Positions 1 through 8,441 of a stretch of DNA of 54,608 nt are shown piece by piece. Positions within the stretch are counted from its first letter, which is position 1. Each line of letters begins with the position of its first letter. The DNA comes from Chryseobacterium sp. 36-9 (GTDB lineage: Bacteria > Bacteroidota > Bacteroidia > Flavobacteriales > Weeksellaceae): assembly GCA_001898785.1 (NCBI GenBank), contig MKVE01000031.1:32862-87469 (forward strand), read 5' to 3'. A model generated the notes under the pieces. It did no database searches, had not been told where the DNA came from, and worked only from the letters and a program-made list of their open reading frames with translations. Both the position numbers and the translations under genes were made by a program.

Positions 1-84
1 ATCAAACAACATCACGGAACTATTGGAGTTTCCAGTGAACCGGGAGAAGGATCAACATTTTATTTCACTTTACCACTAAATTAA
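1..84 (+). CDS. Histidine kinase, C-terminal tail only (partial)
   Basis: The first 27 codons before a TAA at 82-84 encode a tail with the sequence GEGSTFYFTLP. This matches the G2 box and last strand of a HATPase_c domain, as found at the C-terminus of sensor histidine kinases. The rest lies upstream of the window. It ends 8 bases before the hybrid kinase, in the same direction, so it is probably the first visible member of the same signalling operon. No receiver domain follows the kinase core. Domain identity is fairly secure although very little is visible. Confidence 0.8.
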   Translation: MKQHHGTIGVSSEPGEGSTFYFTLPLN

Positions 85-92
85 TTCTTTAT

Positions 93-3000
93 ATGCCAAA
101 GAAAATTATACGAAATCTGCAGATTGGAGTCGGTTTATCACTTTTGATTCTTATTGCCAGTTCTATTGCTTCTTACTGGAGTATTCAAAATCAAATGAAC
201 AACAGAGAAAAGCTATCTACAAGCAGAAAATCTATCACGGCTGTTAAAGATGTTTTAATTGCTCTGCTGGATGCTGAAACAGGAAACAGAGGTTACCAGC
301 TCACAGGTAGAGAAAATTATCTGGACCCGTACAAACGCAGTCTGGTAGAGCTTCCAAAAGCAATGCAACGGGCAAAAGATCTGGATATTGATGATCAATT
401 CCAAATAGAACGTCTCAATAATCTGGAACAAAATGTCAAGGTTAATATCAATAATCTGAAACATTTTGTAGAAGACAGACGCAAAGGCATTCAGATGACA
501 CAGGAACAGATTACGATGAGCAAAGCTTATATGGACAAATGCCGAAGTATTGTAAATGATTTTGTAAAATATGAAGAACAAGTATTGGAAATCAAAAACA
601 AGGATCTTACAAGATCTTCCAATACCACAGTTTTATTCATTATTTTTTCGGCAATTGCAGCGGTAATTGTTACGGCTTCTTTCTATGCAAAACTAAAGGC
701 AGATCTGATCCGCAGAGACAAGCTGGAAAGAGAACTAAAGGAAAAAGATATCGAAATCACCAAACGTGTCAATGCAATAAAACAAATTGCAAATCGTGTT
801 TCCAACGGAGATTACAGTCAAAAAGCTGTGGATAATGCTCAGGATGATTTGGGCGAATTGGTGGAATCCCTGAACCATATGACAGATTCTCTCAAAAAAT
901 CTTTTGATCAGATCAATAAGAGCGAATGGCGTCAAAAAGGCTTGGTTATTTTGAATGAATCCCTTGTTGGAAATAAATCTGTAAAGGAAGTTACGACTGA
1001 ATCTCTTAATCATCTTATTGAATATGGCAATTGCATCAACGGCGCAATTTATCTTAACGAAGAAGGCCGATTGAAACTGAATGCAGCTTATGCACAGGAA
1101 GATCATATGAAAAATAGCTTTGAACCGGGTGAAGGAATGGTTGGGCAGGTTTTTATACAAAGATCAATCAAGGTCTACAATGATATTGATGAAAACCAAT
1201 TTGCAGTAACTTTTGCCGGAAGTAAGGTCAAAGTTAATAGCATTTTGTTAGTCCCTATTGTTTTTGGTAATTACGCTTTCGGAGTATTGGAACTGAACTC
1301 AAAATCTAATTTTGATGACGATAAGATCGAATATTTTATAGAAGGCTGCCGCAATGTTGCTATTGCTCTCAATGCTGCAAAAGGAAGAGAGCAGGAACAA
1401 AGATTACTGGAAGAAACCCAAACTCAGGCAGAAGAACTGCAGGTACAACATTCTGAACTTGAAAATCTTAACACGGAACTAGAAGCACAGACACAAAAAT
1501 TGCAGGCTTCTGAAGAAGAACTGAAAGTTCAGCAAGAAGAACTTTTACAAACCAATGCAGAATTAGAAGAACGTTCCAAATTACTGGAAGAGAAAAATCA
1601 TCTCATTGGTGAACGTAATGCTGAGATACAGAGAAAAGTAGAGGAATTAGCATTAAGTACAAAATATAAGTCCGAGTTCCTTGCGAATATGTCACACGAG
1701 CTTAGAACACCGCTTAATTCAATTCTTTTGTTGTCTCGTCTAATGGCTGAAAATCCGGAAGAAAACCTGAATGAAGATCAGATAGAATCAGCAAAAGTAA
1801 TTCAGAGTTCAGGAACGAGCCTATTGACTTTGATTGACGAAATTCTTGATCTTGCGAAGATTGAATCAGGAAAAATGACTTTGGATTATCAGGATGTTTC
1901 CCTGGATGATGTTGTGAAAGACTTACGAAATCTTTTCAATCCTGTTATTCATCAGAAAGCGCTCCAGTTCAATATCGAAATTGATGAAAACATTGAAAAA
2001 GAAATTGAAACGGATAGGCTAAGACTGGATCAGGTATTGAGAAATCTTTTATCCAATGCAATCAAATTTACTTCAGAAGGTAGTATTACTTTGAACATCA
2101 GAAAAGATCCAAAAAACAAGGAATCGATTATTTTCTCAGTTAAAGATACCGGAATCGGAATCCCTGAAGATAAACAGAACATCATCTTCGAAGCATTCCA
2201 ACAGGCAGACGGTTCTACCAGGAGGAAATTCGGCGGAACAGGTTTGGGACTGTCCATCAGCAGGGAAATTGCAAGATTATTAGGCGGAGAATTAACCTTG
2301 AAAAGTAAGATTGATGAAGGCAGCGAATTTATTTTAAAAATTCCTGTAAGCAAGCAATCAGAACCAAGCCAGCTGGAAACCGAACAGAATATTGTAAAAG
2401 TCATCAAAGAAGATGTAGAACAAATCCATAACATTTTGGTGGAAGAGAATCCTTTTTTGGAAATTCCGGAAGATGTTGATGATGATCGTGGTACAATTAC
2501 AGATGAGGATAAAGTTATCCTTATTATAGAAGATGACACCAATTTTGCAAAAGCGTTGCTCAAATATGCAAGAATGCAGAATTATAAAGGTGTTGTCGTA
2601 GTAAGAGGCGATCACGCTTTATCTGCGGCAACCCAATATCATCCGTCGGCAATTCTGTTGGATATTCAGCTGCCTGTAAAAGACGGCTGGCAGGTAATGG
2701 ATGAGTTAAAATCCAATTCCGCAACCAGACATATTCCTGTACATATGATGTCGGCAATGCGCGCAAAACAGGAGAGCCTGATGAAAGGAGCCGTTGATTT
2801 TATCAACAAGCCTGTAGCATTGGATCAGATGACAGAAGTATTCAGAAGAATAGAGGAAGCGCTTCGGAAATCCCCACAAAAAGTTCTGATCGTTGAAGAA
2901 AATGCTAAACATGCAAGTGCTTTGTCTTACTACTTAAGTAATTTTAACATTTCATTATCTGTAGAAAATAACGTTGAAGACAGTGTTAGTGCTTTGATGT

Positions 3001-3680
3001 CTGATAAAGCAGATTGTGTGATTCTGGATATTGGTGAAGCCAGAGGAAACCAATACAAAGTTGTTGAAGAAATCAAAAGTTACGAAGGTCTGGAAAACCT
3101 GCCGATTATTATTTTTACAGAAAGAAGTTTATCCAGATCTGAAGAGCTTAAAATCAAGCAATATGCAGATTCAATAGTTGTTAAAACGGCACATTCTTAT
3201 CAAAGAATCCTTGATGAGGTCGGTTTATTTTTACATCTGGTTGAGGAGAAAAATAATGGCGAAGAATTTAAGAGCAAAACATTGGGATCCTTAACAGAAG
3301 TTTTGAGTGGCAAAAAAATCCTGATTACTGATGATGATGCCCGCAATATTTTTTCATTAACAAAAGCTCTTGAAAAATATAAAGTTGATGTAGTTCTTGC
3401 AATGGATGGCAAACAAGCGCTGGATCAGATCAATGAAAACCCGGATATTGATGTTGTATTAATGGACATGATGATGCCGGAAATGGACGGTTACGAAACA
3501 ATCAGTAATATAAGGAAAATGCCGAAATATGCGCGGCTTCCCATCATAGCTGTTACCGCCAAATCTATGTTAGGTGATCGGGACAAGTGTATTGCTGCGG
3601 GTGCTTCGGATTATATTTCGAAACCTGTGGATATAGACCAGCTATTATCATTATTACGTGTTTGGTTGTACGAAAATTAA
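93..3680 (+). CDS. CHASE3-HAMP-GAF hybrid sensor histidine kinase with three receiver domains
   Basis: A 1195-residue inner-membrane hybrid kinase. TM1 lies near residues 9-31, a CHASE3-like extracytoplasmic domain follows to about 175, and TM2 is near 176-198. After these come a HAMP-like linker (to about 270), a GAF domain (about 285-430) and a Glu/Gln-rich coiled coil (about 430-525). The HisKA box MSHELRTPLNS has phosphoacceptor His535. The HATPase has an N box (DQVLRNLLSNAIKF) and GIGIP and GGTGLGLS boxes. Three receivers follow: REC1 (from about 808, Asp857), REC2 (about 930-1050, Asp979, with the acidic pocket degenerated to EEN and no usual Pro after the Asp) and REC3 (from about 1072, DDD pocket, Asp1125, KPVD). 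The architecture implies a phosphorelay. The ligand is unknown. It is followed by a receiver gene 5 bases downstream. Confidence 0.93.
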   Translation: MPKKIIRNLQIGVGLSLLILIASSIASYWSIQNQMNNREKLSTSRKSITAVKDVLIALLDAETGNRGYQLTGRENYLDPYKRSLVELPKAMQRAKDLDIDDQFQIERLNNLEQNVKVNINNLKHFVEDRRKGIQMTQEQITMSKAYMDKCRSIVNDFVKYEEQVLEIKNKDLTRSSNTTVLFIIFSAIAAVIVTASFYAKLKADLIRRDKLERELKEKDIEITKRVNAIKQIANRVSNGDYSQKAVDNAQDDLGELVESLNHMTDSLKKSFDQINKSEWRQKGLVILNESLVGNKSVKEVTTESLNHLIEYGNCINGAIYLNEEGRLKLNAAYAQEDHMKNSFEPGEGMVGQVFIQRSIKVYNDIDENQFAVTFAGSKVKVNSILLVPIVFGNYAFGVLELNSKSNFDDDKIEYFIEGCRNVAIALNAAKGREQEQRLLEETQTQAEELQVQHSELENLNTELEAQTQKLQASEEELKVQQEELLQTNAELEERSKLLEEKNHLIGERNAEIQRKVEELALSTKYKSEFLANMSHELRTPLNSILLLSRLMAENPEENLNEDQIESAKVIQSSGTSLLTLIDEILDLAKIESGKMTLDYQDVSLDDVVKDLRNLFNPVIHQKALQFNIEIDENIEKEIETDRLRLDQVLRNLLSNAIKFTSEGSITLNIRKDPKNKESIIFSVKDTGIGIPEDKQNIIFEAFQQADGSTRRKFGGTGLGLSISREIARLLGGELTLKSKIDEGSEFILKIPVSKQSEPSQLETEQNIVKVIKEDVEQIHNILVEENPFLEIPEDVDDDRGTITDEDKVILIIEDDTNFAKALLKYARMQNYKGVVVVRGDHALSAATQYHPSAILLDIQLPVKDGWQVMDELKSNSATRHIPVHMMSAMRAKQESLMKGAVDFINKPVALDQMTEVFRRIEEALRKSPQKVLIVEENAKHASALSYYLSNFNISLSVENNVEDSVSALMSDKADCVILDIGEARGNQYKVVEEIKSYEGLENLPIIIFTERSLSRSEELKIKQYADSIVVKTAHSYQRILDEVGLFLHLVEEKNNGEEFKSKTLGSLTEVLSGKKILITDDDARNIFSLTKALEKYKVDVVLAMDGKQALDQINENPDIDVVLMDMMMPEMDGYETISNIRKMPKYARLPIIAVTAKSMLGDRDKCIAAGASDYISKPVDIDQLLSLLRVWLYEN

Positions 3681-3685
3681 ATCTG

Positions 3686-4051
3686 ATGAAAAAGAAAATT
3701 TTAATCGTTGACGACGATCCGCGTAATATTTTTGCGCTTAAGCTGACACTAAAGGCTAGAGGCTATCAGATAGAAACATCAACATCTGGACAGGAAGCAA
3801 TTAATATTTTAAAAAATCAAGACAATATAAATGCCGTATTAATGGATATGATGATGCCGGACATGGATGGTTATGAAGCCATGAAAATCATACGCCGCAC
3901 AGAAGCTATAAAAGATACAGCTATTATTGCAGTTACAGCACAGGCAATGCCGGAAGATCGTGAAAAATGCCTGGAAGCTGGTGCTGATGATTATGTGACG
4001 AAACCAATCGATGTTGATCAATTACTGAATGTTATTGAAAATTTATCCTAA
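3686..4051 (+). CDS. Single-domain response regulator
   Basis: A 121-residue stand-alone receiver. It has the acidic pocket IVDDDPRN, phosphoacceptor Asp54 in VLMDMMMPDMDG, the switch Thr in AVTAQAM and the Lys of VTKPID. No output domain is present, so it should act by phosphotransfer or protein contact. The reading frame is open further upstream to 3587, inside the kinase gene, but the ATG at 3686 gives the normal receiver N-terminus MKKKILIVDDD and lies just after the kinase stop. It closely resembles REC3 of the preceding kinase, which suggests duplication. Its TAA is directly followed by the ATG of cheR. Confidence 0.93.
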   Translation: MKKKILIVDDDPRNIFALKLTLKARGYQIETSTSGQEAINILKNQDNINAVLMDMMMPDMDGYEAMKIIRRTEAIKDTAIIAVTAQAMPEDREKCLEAGADDYVTKPIDVDQLLNVIENLS

Positions 4052-4882
4052 ATGTTTGAGCCAGGAATTTTAAGAGATGAAGAAATAGAATACTTGATAA
4101 AAGATGTGTACGAGTTGTACGGATACGATTTTTCTATGTACAGCAGGGCATCTTTCAAACGCAGGGTGAACCGCATCTGTGTGATTGATAAATTCACAAG
4201 CTTTGCAGAACTCAGATATACCCTGATCAATGATCCGGAATACCTCAAACGCTTCATAGAAGAGATTACTGTCAATGTGACAGAGATGTTTCGCGATCCT
4301 TATTTTTTTAAAGTATTAAGGGAAAAAATTCTTCCTCAACTCGGAACCTATCCTTTGATAAGAATCTGGGTTGCCGGATGTTCAACAGGTGAAGAAGCTT
4401 ATTCCGTTGCTATTTTGTTAAAAGAAGCGGGACTTTACCACAAATGCCTGATCTATGCAACAGATATCAATCCCTCCGTTTTGGAAACAGCAAGTTCCGG
4501 AGTTTTCCCATTGCAGCAGATGAAGATTTATTCTGAAAATTACATTGCCTCAGGTGGTAAAAAAGATTTTTCAGATTATTATACAGCTAATTACGACAGT
4601 GCCAGATTTGACAAAAGCCTGAAAGAGAAAATGATTTTATCAACGCACAATTTGGTGTCAGACAGCTCATTCAACAGTTTTCAACTGATTGTTTGTAGAA
4701 ACGTTCTGATCTATTTTGATAAGATGCTTCAGGAAAGGGTGTTTAATCTTTTCGATAACAGTCTTGAGAATTTGGGCTATCTGGCTTTAGGCTCCAAGGA
4801 AACACTACGGTTTTCTAATCTGGGGAAATTTTATCATCAGATTGAGGACCAAAAAATATGGAAAAAAGTAGATCATAATTAA
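4052..4882 (+). CDS. cheR: CheR-type protein-glutamate O-methyltransferase
   Basis: A 276-residue SAM-dependent methyltransferase of the CheR family. It shows the N-terminal helical domain, the VTEMFRDP segment, the SAM-binding motif WVAGCSTGEEAYS and the CRNVLIYFD motif. It has no TPR or PAS extension. In chemotaxis CheR methylates receptor glutamates, but no CheA, CheW or chemoreceptor gene is visible here. Its position between hybrid-kinase and receiver genes suggests a non-chemotaxis substrate, possibly the kinase itself (inference). It starts at the base after the preceding stop codon, so translational coupling is likely. Confidence 0.92.
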   Translation: MFEPGILRDEEIEYLIKDVYELYGYDFSMYSRASFKRRVNRICVIDKFTSFAELRYTLINDPEYLKRFIEEITVNVTEMFRDPYFFKVLREKILPQLGTYPLIRIWVAGCSTGEEAYSVAILLKEAGLYHKCLIYATDINPSVLETASSGVFPLQQMKIYSENYIASGGKKDFSDYYTANYDSARFDKSLKEKMILSTHNLVSDSSFNSFQLIVCRNVLIYFDKMLQERVFNLFDNSLENLGYLALGSKETLRFSNLGKFYHQIEDQKIWKKVDHN

Positions 4883-4887
4883 TAAAA

Positions 4888-5466
4888 GTGAAATACAGCG
4901 AAAATATTGAATTAGTAATGATCGGAGGATCCGCAGGCAGTTTACAGGTTATTTTGGACCTTGTAAAAAGGCTTGACGGGGAATTTGATTTTTCTATTGT
5001 TTTGGTTGTGCATCGTAAAGCCCAATCAACCAGTATTTTGCCTACACTGTTACAGCAGTTTTCCATTCTTGATGTTATAGAAGCTGAAGACAAAACCGAG
5101 ATCATGAACAATAGGATTTATATTGCTCCGGCAGATTATCACCTGTTATTTGATGATAAAAAAAACATTTCGTTGGATAGATCAGAAAAGCTTCATTTTT
5201 CGCGTCCGTCGATAGACATAAGCTTCGGCTCTGCGTCAGATGTTTACGGAGACCGGCTTTTGGCTGTATTATTATCAGGCGCTAATTCTGATGGTGTTGA
5301 CGGCCTCACTTATGTTAAGAAAAATGGAGGAAGAGTATGGATCCAAAACCCCGAAACTGCAGAGGTAGATTACATGCCGAGACAAGCTGCGGACAAAGTG
5401 AGATATGATCTCCTTATAACTCCTCAAAATTTACCCGAATTTATAAATCAACTTAATAAAAATTAG
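4888..5466 (+). CDS. cheB: CheB-type protein-glutamate methylesterase, catalytic domain only
   Basis: A 192-residue CheB catalytic domain without the N-terminal receiver of classical CheB. The Ser-His-Asp triad is visible as Ser15 (IGGSAGS), His42 (VVHR) and Asp135 (LSGANSDGVDG), and the PRQAA segment is also present. The start is a GTG at 4888, five bases after the cheR stop; there is no nearby ATG in frame. Because the regulatory receiver is missing, activity may be controlled in trans by one of the neighbouring single-domain receivers (inference). It pairs with the adjacent CheR as an opposing methylation/demethylation couple. Confidence 0.92.
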   Translation: MKYSENIELVMIGGSAGSLQVILDLVKRLDGEFDFSIVLVVHRKAQSTSILPTLLQQFSILDVIEAEDKTEIMNNRIYIAPADYHLLFDDKKNISLDRSEKLHFSRPSIDISFGSASDVYGDRLLAVLLSGANSDGVDGLTYVKKNGGRVWIQNPETAEVDYMPRQAADKVRYDLLITPQNLPEFINQLNKN

Positions 5467-5488
5467 ACTATAGACTTAAATTTTACTT

Positions 5489-5854
5489 ATGGGCAAGAAA
5501 AGAATACTAATATTTGATGATGACACCACGCTTTTGGAACTGATTTCGATCATCTTTGAAGATGGTGGTTACGAAGTCGATATCTCACAAACCTCACACA
5601 ACATTTTAGAAAAAGTTTCGGAGTTTCACCCCGATATTATTCTGATGGACAACTGGATCCCTAATATCGGTGGGATAGAAGCCACCAGATTACTGAAAAG
5701 CAGGGAAGAGTTTAAGGATATTCCTGTGATCTATGTTACGGCCAATAACGACATCGAAGCTTTGGCGGAAAGTGCACAAGCCAATGATTATGTCGCAAAA
5801 CCTTTTAATCTGGAAGATCTTGAACAGAAAGTGGCAAAATATCTTAATGACTAA
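5489..5854 (+). CDS. Single-domain response regulator
   Basis: A 121-residue receiver with pocket IFDDDTT, phosphoacceptor Asp54 in ILMDNWIP, switch Thr in YVTAN and the Lys of VAKPF. There is no output domain. It is the last gene of the signalling block, 22 bases after cheB and directly before a strong terminator. It is less similar to REC3 of the hybrid kinase than the receiver at 3686, so it probably has a different partner or step in the relay. Confidence 0.92.
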   Translation: MGKKRILIFDDDTTLLELISIIFEDGGYEVDISQTSHNILEKVSEFHPDIILMDNWIPNIGGIEATRLLKSREEFKDIPVIYVTANNDIEALAESAQANDYVAKPFNLEDLEQKVAKYLND

Positions 5855-5860
5855 TTGCAT

Positions 5861-5887
5861 AAACCTAAGAATATCTTAGGTTTTTTT
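5861..5887 (+). terminator. Rho-independent terminator of the signalling operon
   Basis: AAACCTAAGA at 5861-5870 pairs perfectly with TCTTAGGTTT at 5874-5883 across a 3-base loop and runs into a T tract. It lies 7 bases after the last receiver gene and before the convergent carotenoid operon. The T tract is only on the plus side. Confidence 0.85.
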
Positions 5888-5912
5888 ATTTTAATTATTT
5901 TATTCAATAAGA

Positions 5913-6602
5913 TTATTCCAAATCATTCCTTTTAAATCTTTTGAAGAAATACAGATTCCAAAGTATCAACTCAAATCCGTAGAAAAAATCTTCTATAGGT
6001 ATTGTAATCAGCCGTATACCAATAAAGTTTTGAGGATTGTAATTTACAATTGGATTTTCTAATCCTGTGCCTGTCAAAATCCCATTAACCAATACAAATC
6101 CGGGCAGAAGAATAAGATAGATAACCGCAGCTGTTCCTATCCATCGGGATCCGAGTAAAAAGTATAAGACAAATAAACTCAACCCAAGAGAAAAGAATGT
6201 AACAACTGTATAGATTTTATTATGAAAATAGATTGTCATTAGTAATGCAAGGGTTATTGATATTATAACAAATATCTTTTCGGATTTGGGTTTCCAATCC
6301 ATGGAAAAAAATTTTGTCAGACAATAATAAGTGAAAATACATGAGAAAGGAATGCAAATGAAGAAAAGTAGCTCCTCTAAAGGCAATCCTATGAATCTTA
6401 ATCCTAATAAGTACCGATCATTAAACCACCAGACGCCTAATTTGGTGAACCATGCGTCCCAAATGACAAATACGCTTCCAACCAAAAGTGATGATAAGAA
6501 AAAAGCACCAAAGTGCCTGTAAAATTTAATTTTGGGATGAAATGAAAATATAAAACAGATAACTATCGTAAAAAAGTCAATAAGTAAATATGTTATTTGC
6601 AT
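5913..6602 (-). CDS. Lycopene beta-cyclase, CrtYcd-like membrane type
   Basis: A 229-residue, very hydrophobic protein with about seven predicted membrane spans. It carries two copies of the CarR/CrtYc-CrtYd signature, PLEELLFF near residue 75 and PIEDFFYGFE near residue 203. This is the fused form of the heterodimeric lycopene cyclase found in Bacteroidota and archaea. It should close the ends of lycopene to beta-carotene rings. It is the last gene of the operon, starting 2 bases after the crtZ stop. The ATG at 6600-6602 is the first in-frame start. It has no sequence motif of the FAD-dependent plant-type CrtY. Confidence 0.88.
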   Translation of the reverse strand: MQITYLLIDFFTIVICFIFSFHPKIKFYRHFGAFFLSSLLVGSVFVIWDAWFTKLGVWWFNDRYLLGLRFIGLPLEELLFFICIPFSCIFTYYCLTKFFSMDWKPKSEKIFVIISITLALLMTIYFHNKIYTVVTFFSLGLSLFVLYFLLGSRWIGTAAVIYLILLPGFVLVNGILTGTGLENPIVNYNPQNFIGIRLITIPIEDFFYGFELILWNLYFFKRFKRNDLE

Positions 6603-6604
6603 CC

Positions 6605-7063
6605 TTACATTTTTTGTTTGTTAAAATACATTTTGAAATATTTAACCGGCACCCAAAGAAACCCGAAACATTCTCCCATTTCCTTACTAACATGTTTGTG
6701 ATGCTGTTTATGAGCCCTTCTGATGGCTAAGAGATAAGGATTTTTTGTATTTTTTAAAACTTTTATACGTTGATGAATAAAAATATCATGAACAAAAAAA
6801 TAAGCCATACCATAAAACGTAACCCCTAAACCAATATAAAAATAGGCATTGAAATTATTTACAGTTCCATAATACATAAGTGCAATTGCCGGAATTGCAA
6901 AAATTACAAAGAAATAATCATTTTTTTCCAAAGGCGGATCATTACTATGATCATGATGATCTTTGTGCAGTGACCAAAGAAATCCATGCATAACATATTT
7001 GTGAATAAGCCAGGTAAAGCCTTCCATCAGGAAAAAAGTAATTAATATTATGAGAAAATTCAC
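6605..7063 (-). CDS. crtZ: Beta-carotene hydroxylase (CrtZ, sterol-desaturase superfamily)
   Basis: A 152-residue membrane di-iron hydroxylase. It has the expected histidine clusters HKYVMH, HKDHHDH, HDIFIHQR and HKQHH, set among about four hydrophobic helices. It should hydroxylate beta-carotene at C3 and C3' to give zeaxanthin. The start is a GTG at 7061-7063 overlapping the stop of the SRPBCC gene (GTGA). The next Met is too far inside, past the first helix. Length and motif order are normal for CrtZ. Confidence 0.92.
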   Translation of the reverse strand: MNFLIILITFFLMEGFTWLIHKYVMHGFLWSLHKDHHDHSNDPPLEKNDYFFVIFAIPAIALMYYGTVNNFNAYFYIGLGVTFYGMAYFFVHDIFIHQRIKVLKNTKNPYLLAIRRAHKQHHKHVSKEMGECFGFLWVPVKYFKMYFNKQKM

Positions 7064-7533
7064 GAAACCTCTCTTTCTTGATTGAACAATACTTCTAAAA
7101 CATCTTTCCTGTAATCAAAGATATATTCTAGTTTCTTTTTTACAAAAAGCCGATGCGCTATTTTTCCGACGAATCCTAAAGGCAGTTCATAATCAACAAT
7201 ATCTCTTACAAGAACACCTTTTTCATTTTCTATGAACTCATGGTAATGGTGCCATAATTTGTAAGGACCTTTCACCTGAAAGTCGACAAAGCTTTTCTTA
7301 TAATCGATGTGAATAATTTCTGTCTGCCAATGCATCTGAATGTTAAATATCGGAGTTATAGAGTAGTCAATAATCATTCCTTCAAAAATGTCGTCATTGT
7401 CAAGTTGTGTAAGAACCGTGAACTTCATGTCCTCTGGAGTAATTACGGATAAATTGTTTGCTGAGGAAAAAAACTCCCAAGCTTTGTCAATACTGCAATT
7501 TAACTGTTGTTCTCGGATAATCTGGTAAGTCAT
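7060..7533 (-). CDS. SRPBCC (START-like) superfamily protein in carotenoid operon
   Basis: A 157-residue protein with the SRPBCC pattern: an N-terminal strand with EQQLNCSIDKAWEFF, a middle rich in beta strands, and a C-terminal amphipathic helix. The fold makes a hydrophobic cavity for lipophilic ligands. Lying between crtB and crtZ, it could hold or deliver a carotenoid or another lipid, but this is inference. It overlaps crtZ by 4 bases, so the two are probably translationally coupled. A 73-base gap separates it from crtB. Confidence 0.8.
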   Translation of the reverse strand: MTYQIIREQQLNCSIDKAWEFFSSANNLSVITPEDMKFTVLTQLDNDDIFEGMIIDYSITPIFNIQMHWQTEIIHIDYKKSFVDFQVKGPYKLWHHYHEFIENEKGVLVRDIVDYELPLGFVGKIAHRLFVKKKLEYIFDYRKDVLEVLFNQEREVS

Positions 7534-7606
7534 TTGTTGTTAAAATGTTCTTTCATTTGTTATTAATCCACTTAATGTTTTGGAATAAGCAATTTTAATT
7601 CCATTG

Positions 7607-8440
7607 CTAAATTGATAATTTATATTCCACATAACATCCCATCATTATAGAAATTTTTCTACTGTTAGAAATTCTGATTCTTTGATTAATAATATTATTA
7701 GCTGACGTTTTTTTAATCTTATTGAATAACGAAACATAATATCTGTAAGCCAGATAAACTCCAAACCGGGAAGAACGGGGTAATTTTTTTATACCTTCCA
7801 AAGCTTCCCGAAATTCGGATTCAATTTCTTTTTCAATGTTGGATTTCACCTCATTATCAAAATCACTGATATCAACATTCGGAAAATAAGTTCTGCCTAA
7901 AACAAAGTAATCATCTTTCATATCTCTTAAGAAATTAACTTTCTGGAAAGCAGAACCCAATGTCATTGCAAAAGGTTTTAGTCTCTCGAAAGCTTCCTTG
8001 TCGCCTTCCACAAAAATCTGCAGGCACATCAGGCCAACAACTTCGGCAGAACCAAGAATATATTCTTTATAAAGATCAGAATCATAATCAATTTTATGAA
8101 GATCCATTTCCATACTCCTGAGAAATTGATCAATCAACTGAAAATCGATCTGATATTTGTGAACAGTTTCCTGAAATGATTGCAGAATAGGATTGAGAGA
8201 GATTTTTTCCTCCAGAGCCAAGGTTGTTTCCTGGCGGAAACGGGAAAGCAGCTTTTGCTTATCAAACCCGTGGAAACTATCTACAATTTCGTCTGCCAAA
8301 CGAACGTAGCCATAAATTGCATAGATTGGATTCCTTATTTTTGGTGATAAAGCTAAAATCCCTAGTGAGAAGCTTGTGCTGTATTGTTTCGTTGTCGTTT
8401 TACTTACTTTATAAGAAAGTTCATCAAATAATTTTTTCAT
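7607..8440 (-). CDS. crtB: Phytoene synthase
   Basis: A 277-residue class I isoprenoid synthase of the squalene/phytoene synthase family. The first Asp-rich motif is DEIVD (Asp50/Asp54) and the second is in FLRDMKDDY near residue 176. It should condense two geranylgeranyl diphosphates to phytoene. No GGPP synthase (crtE) is in the window. The frame is open upstream to 8473, inside crtI, but the ATG at 8438-8440 lies one base after the crtI stop and gives the usual N-terminus, so that start is preferred. Confidence 0.93.
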   Translation of the reverse strand: MKKLFDELSYKVSKTTTKQYSTSFSLGILALSPKIRNPIYAIYGYVRLADEIVDSFHGFDKQKLLSRFRQETTLALEEKISLNPILQSFQETVHKYQIDFQLIDQFLRSMEMDLHKIDYDSDLYKEYILGSAEVVGLMCLQIFVEGDKEAFERLKPFAMTLGSAFQKVNFLRDMKDDYFVLGRTYFPNVDISDFDNEVKSNIEKEIESEFREALEGIKKLPRSSRFGVYLAYRYYVSLFNKIKKTSANNIINQRIRISNSRKISIMMGCYVEYKLSI

Positions 8441-8441
8441 A

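Noticed and set aside
827-835. Perfect DnaA box (TTATCCACA on the minus strand)
   Set aside because: Single copy inside a coding region with no companion boxes; expected by chance in a window of this size.
2030-2563. Long antisense open frame within the hybrid kinase gene (and many similar shadows elsewhere)
   Set aside because: The opposite strand encodes a well-supported kinase with all motifs; the antisense translation has no recognisable domain and low-complexity Ser/Ile/Phe composition.
4052-5466. Classical chemotaxis system
   Set aside because: CheR and CheB are present but no CheA, CheW, CheY-coupled flagellar genes or chemoreceptors are in the window, and CheB lacks its receiver.
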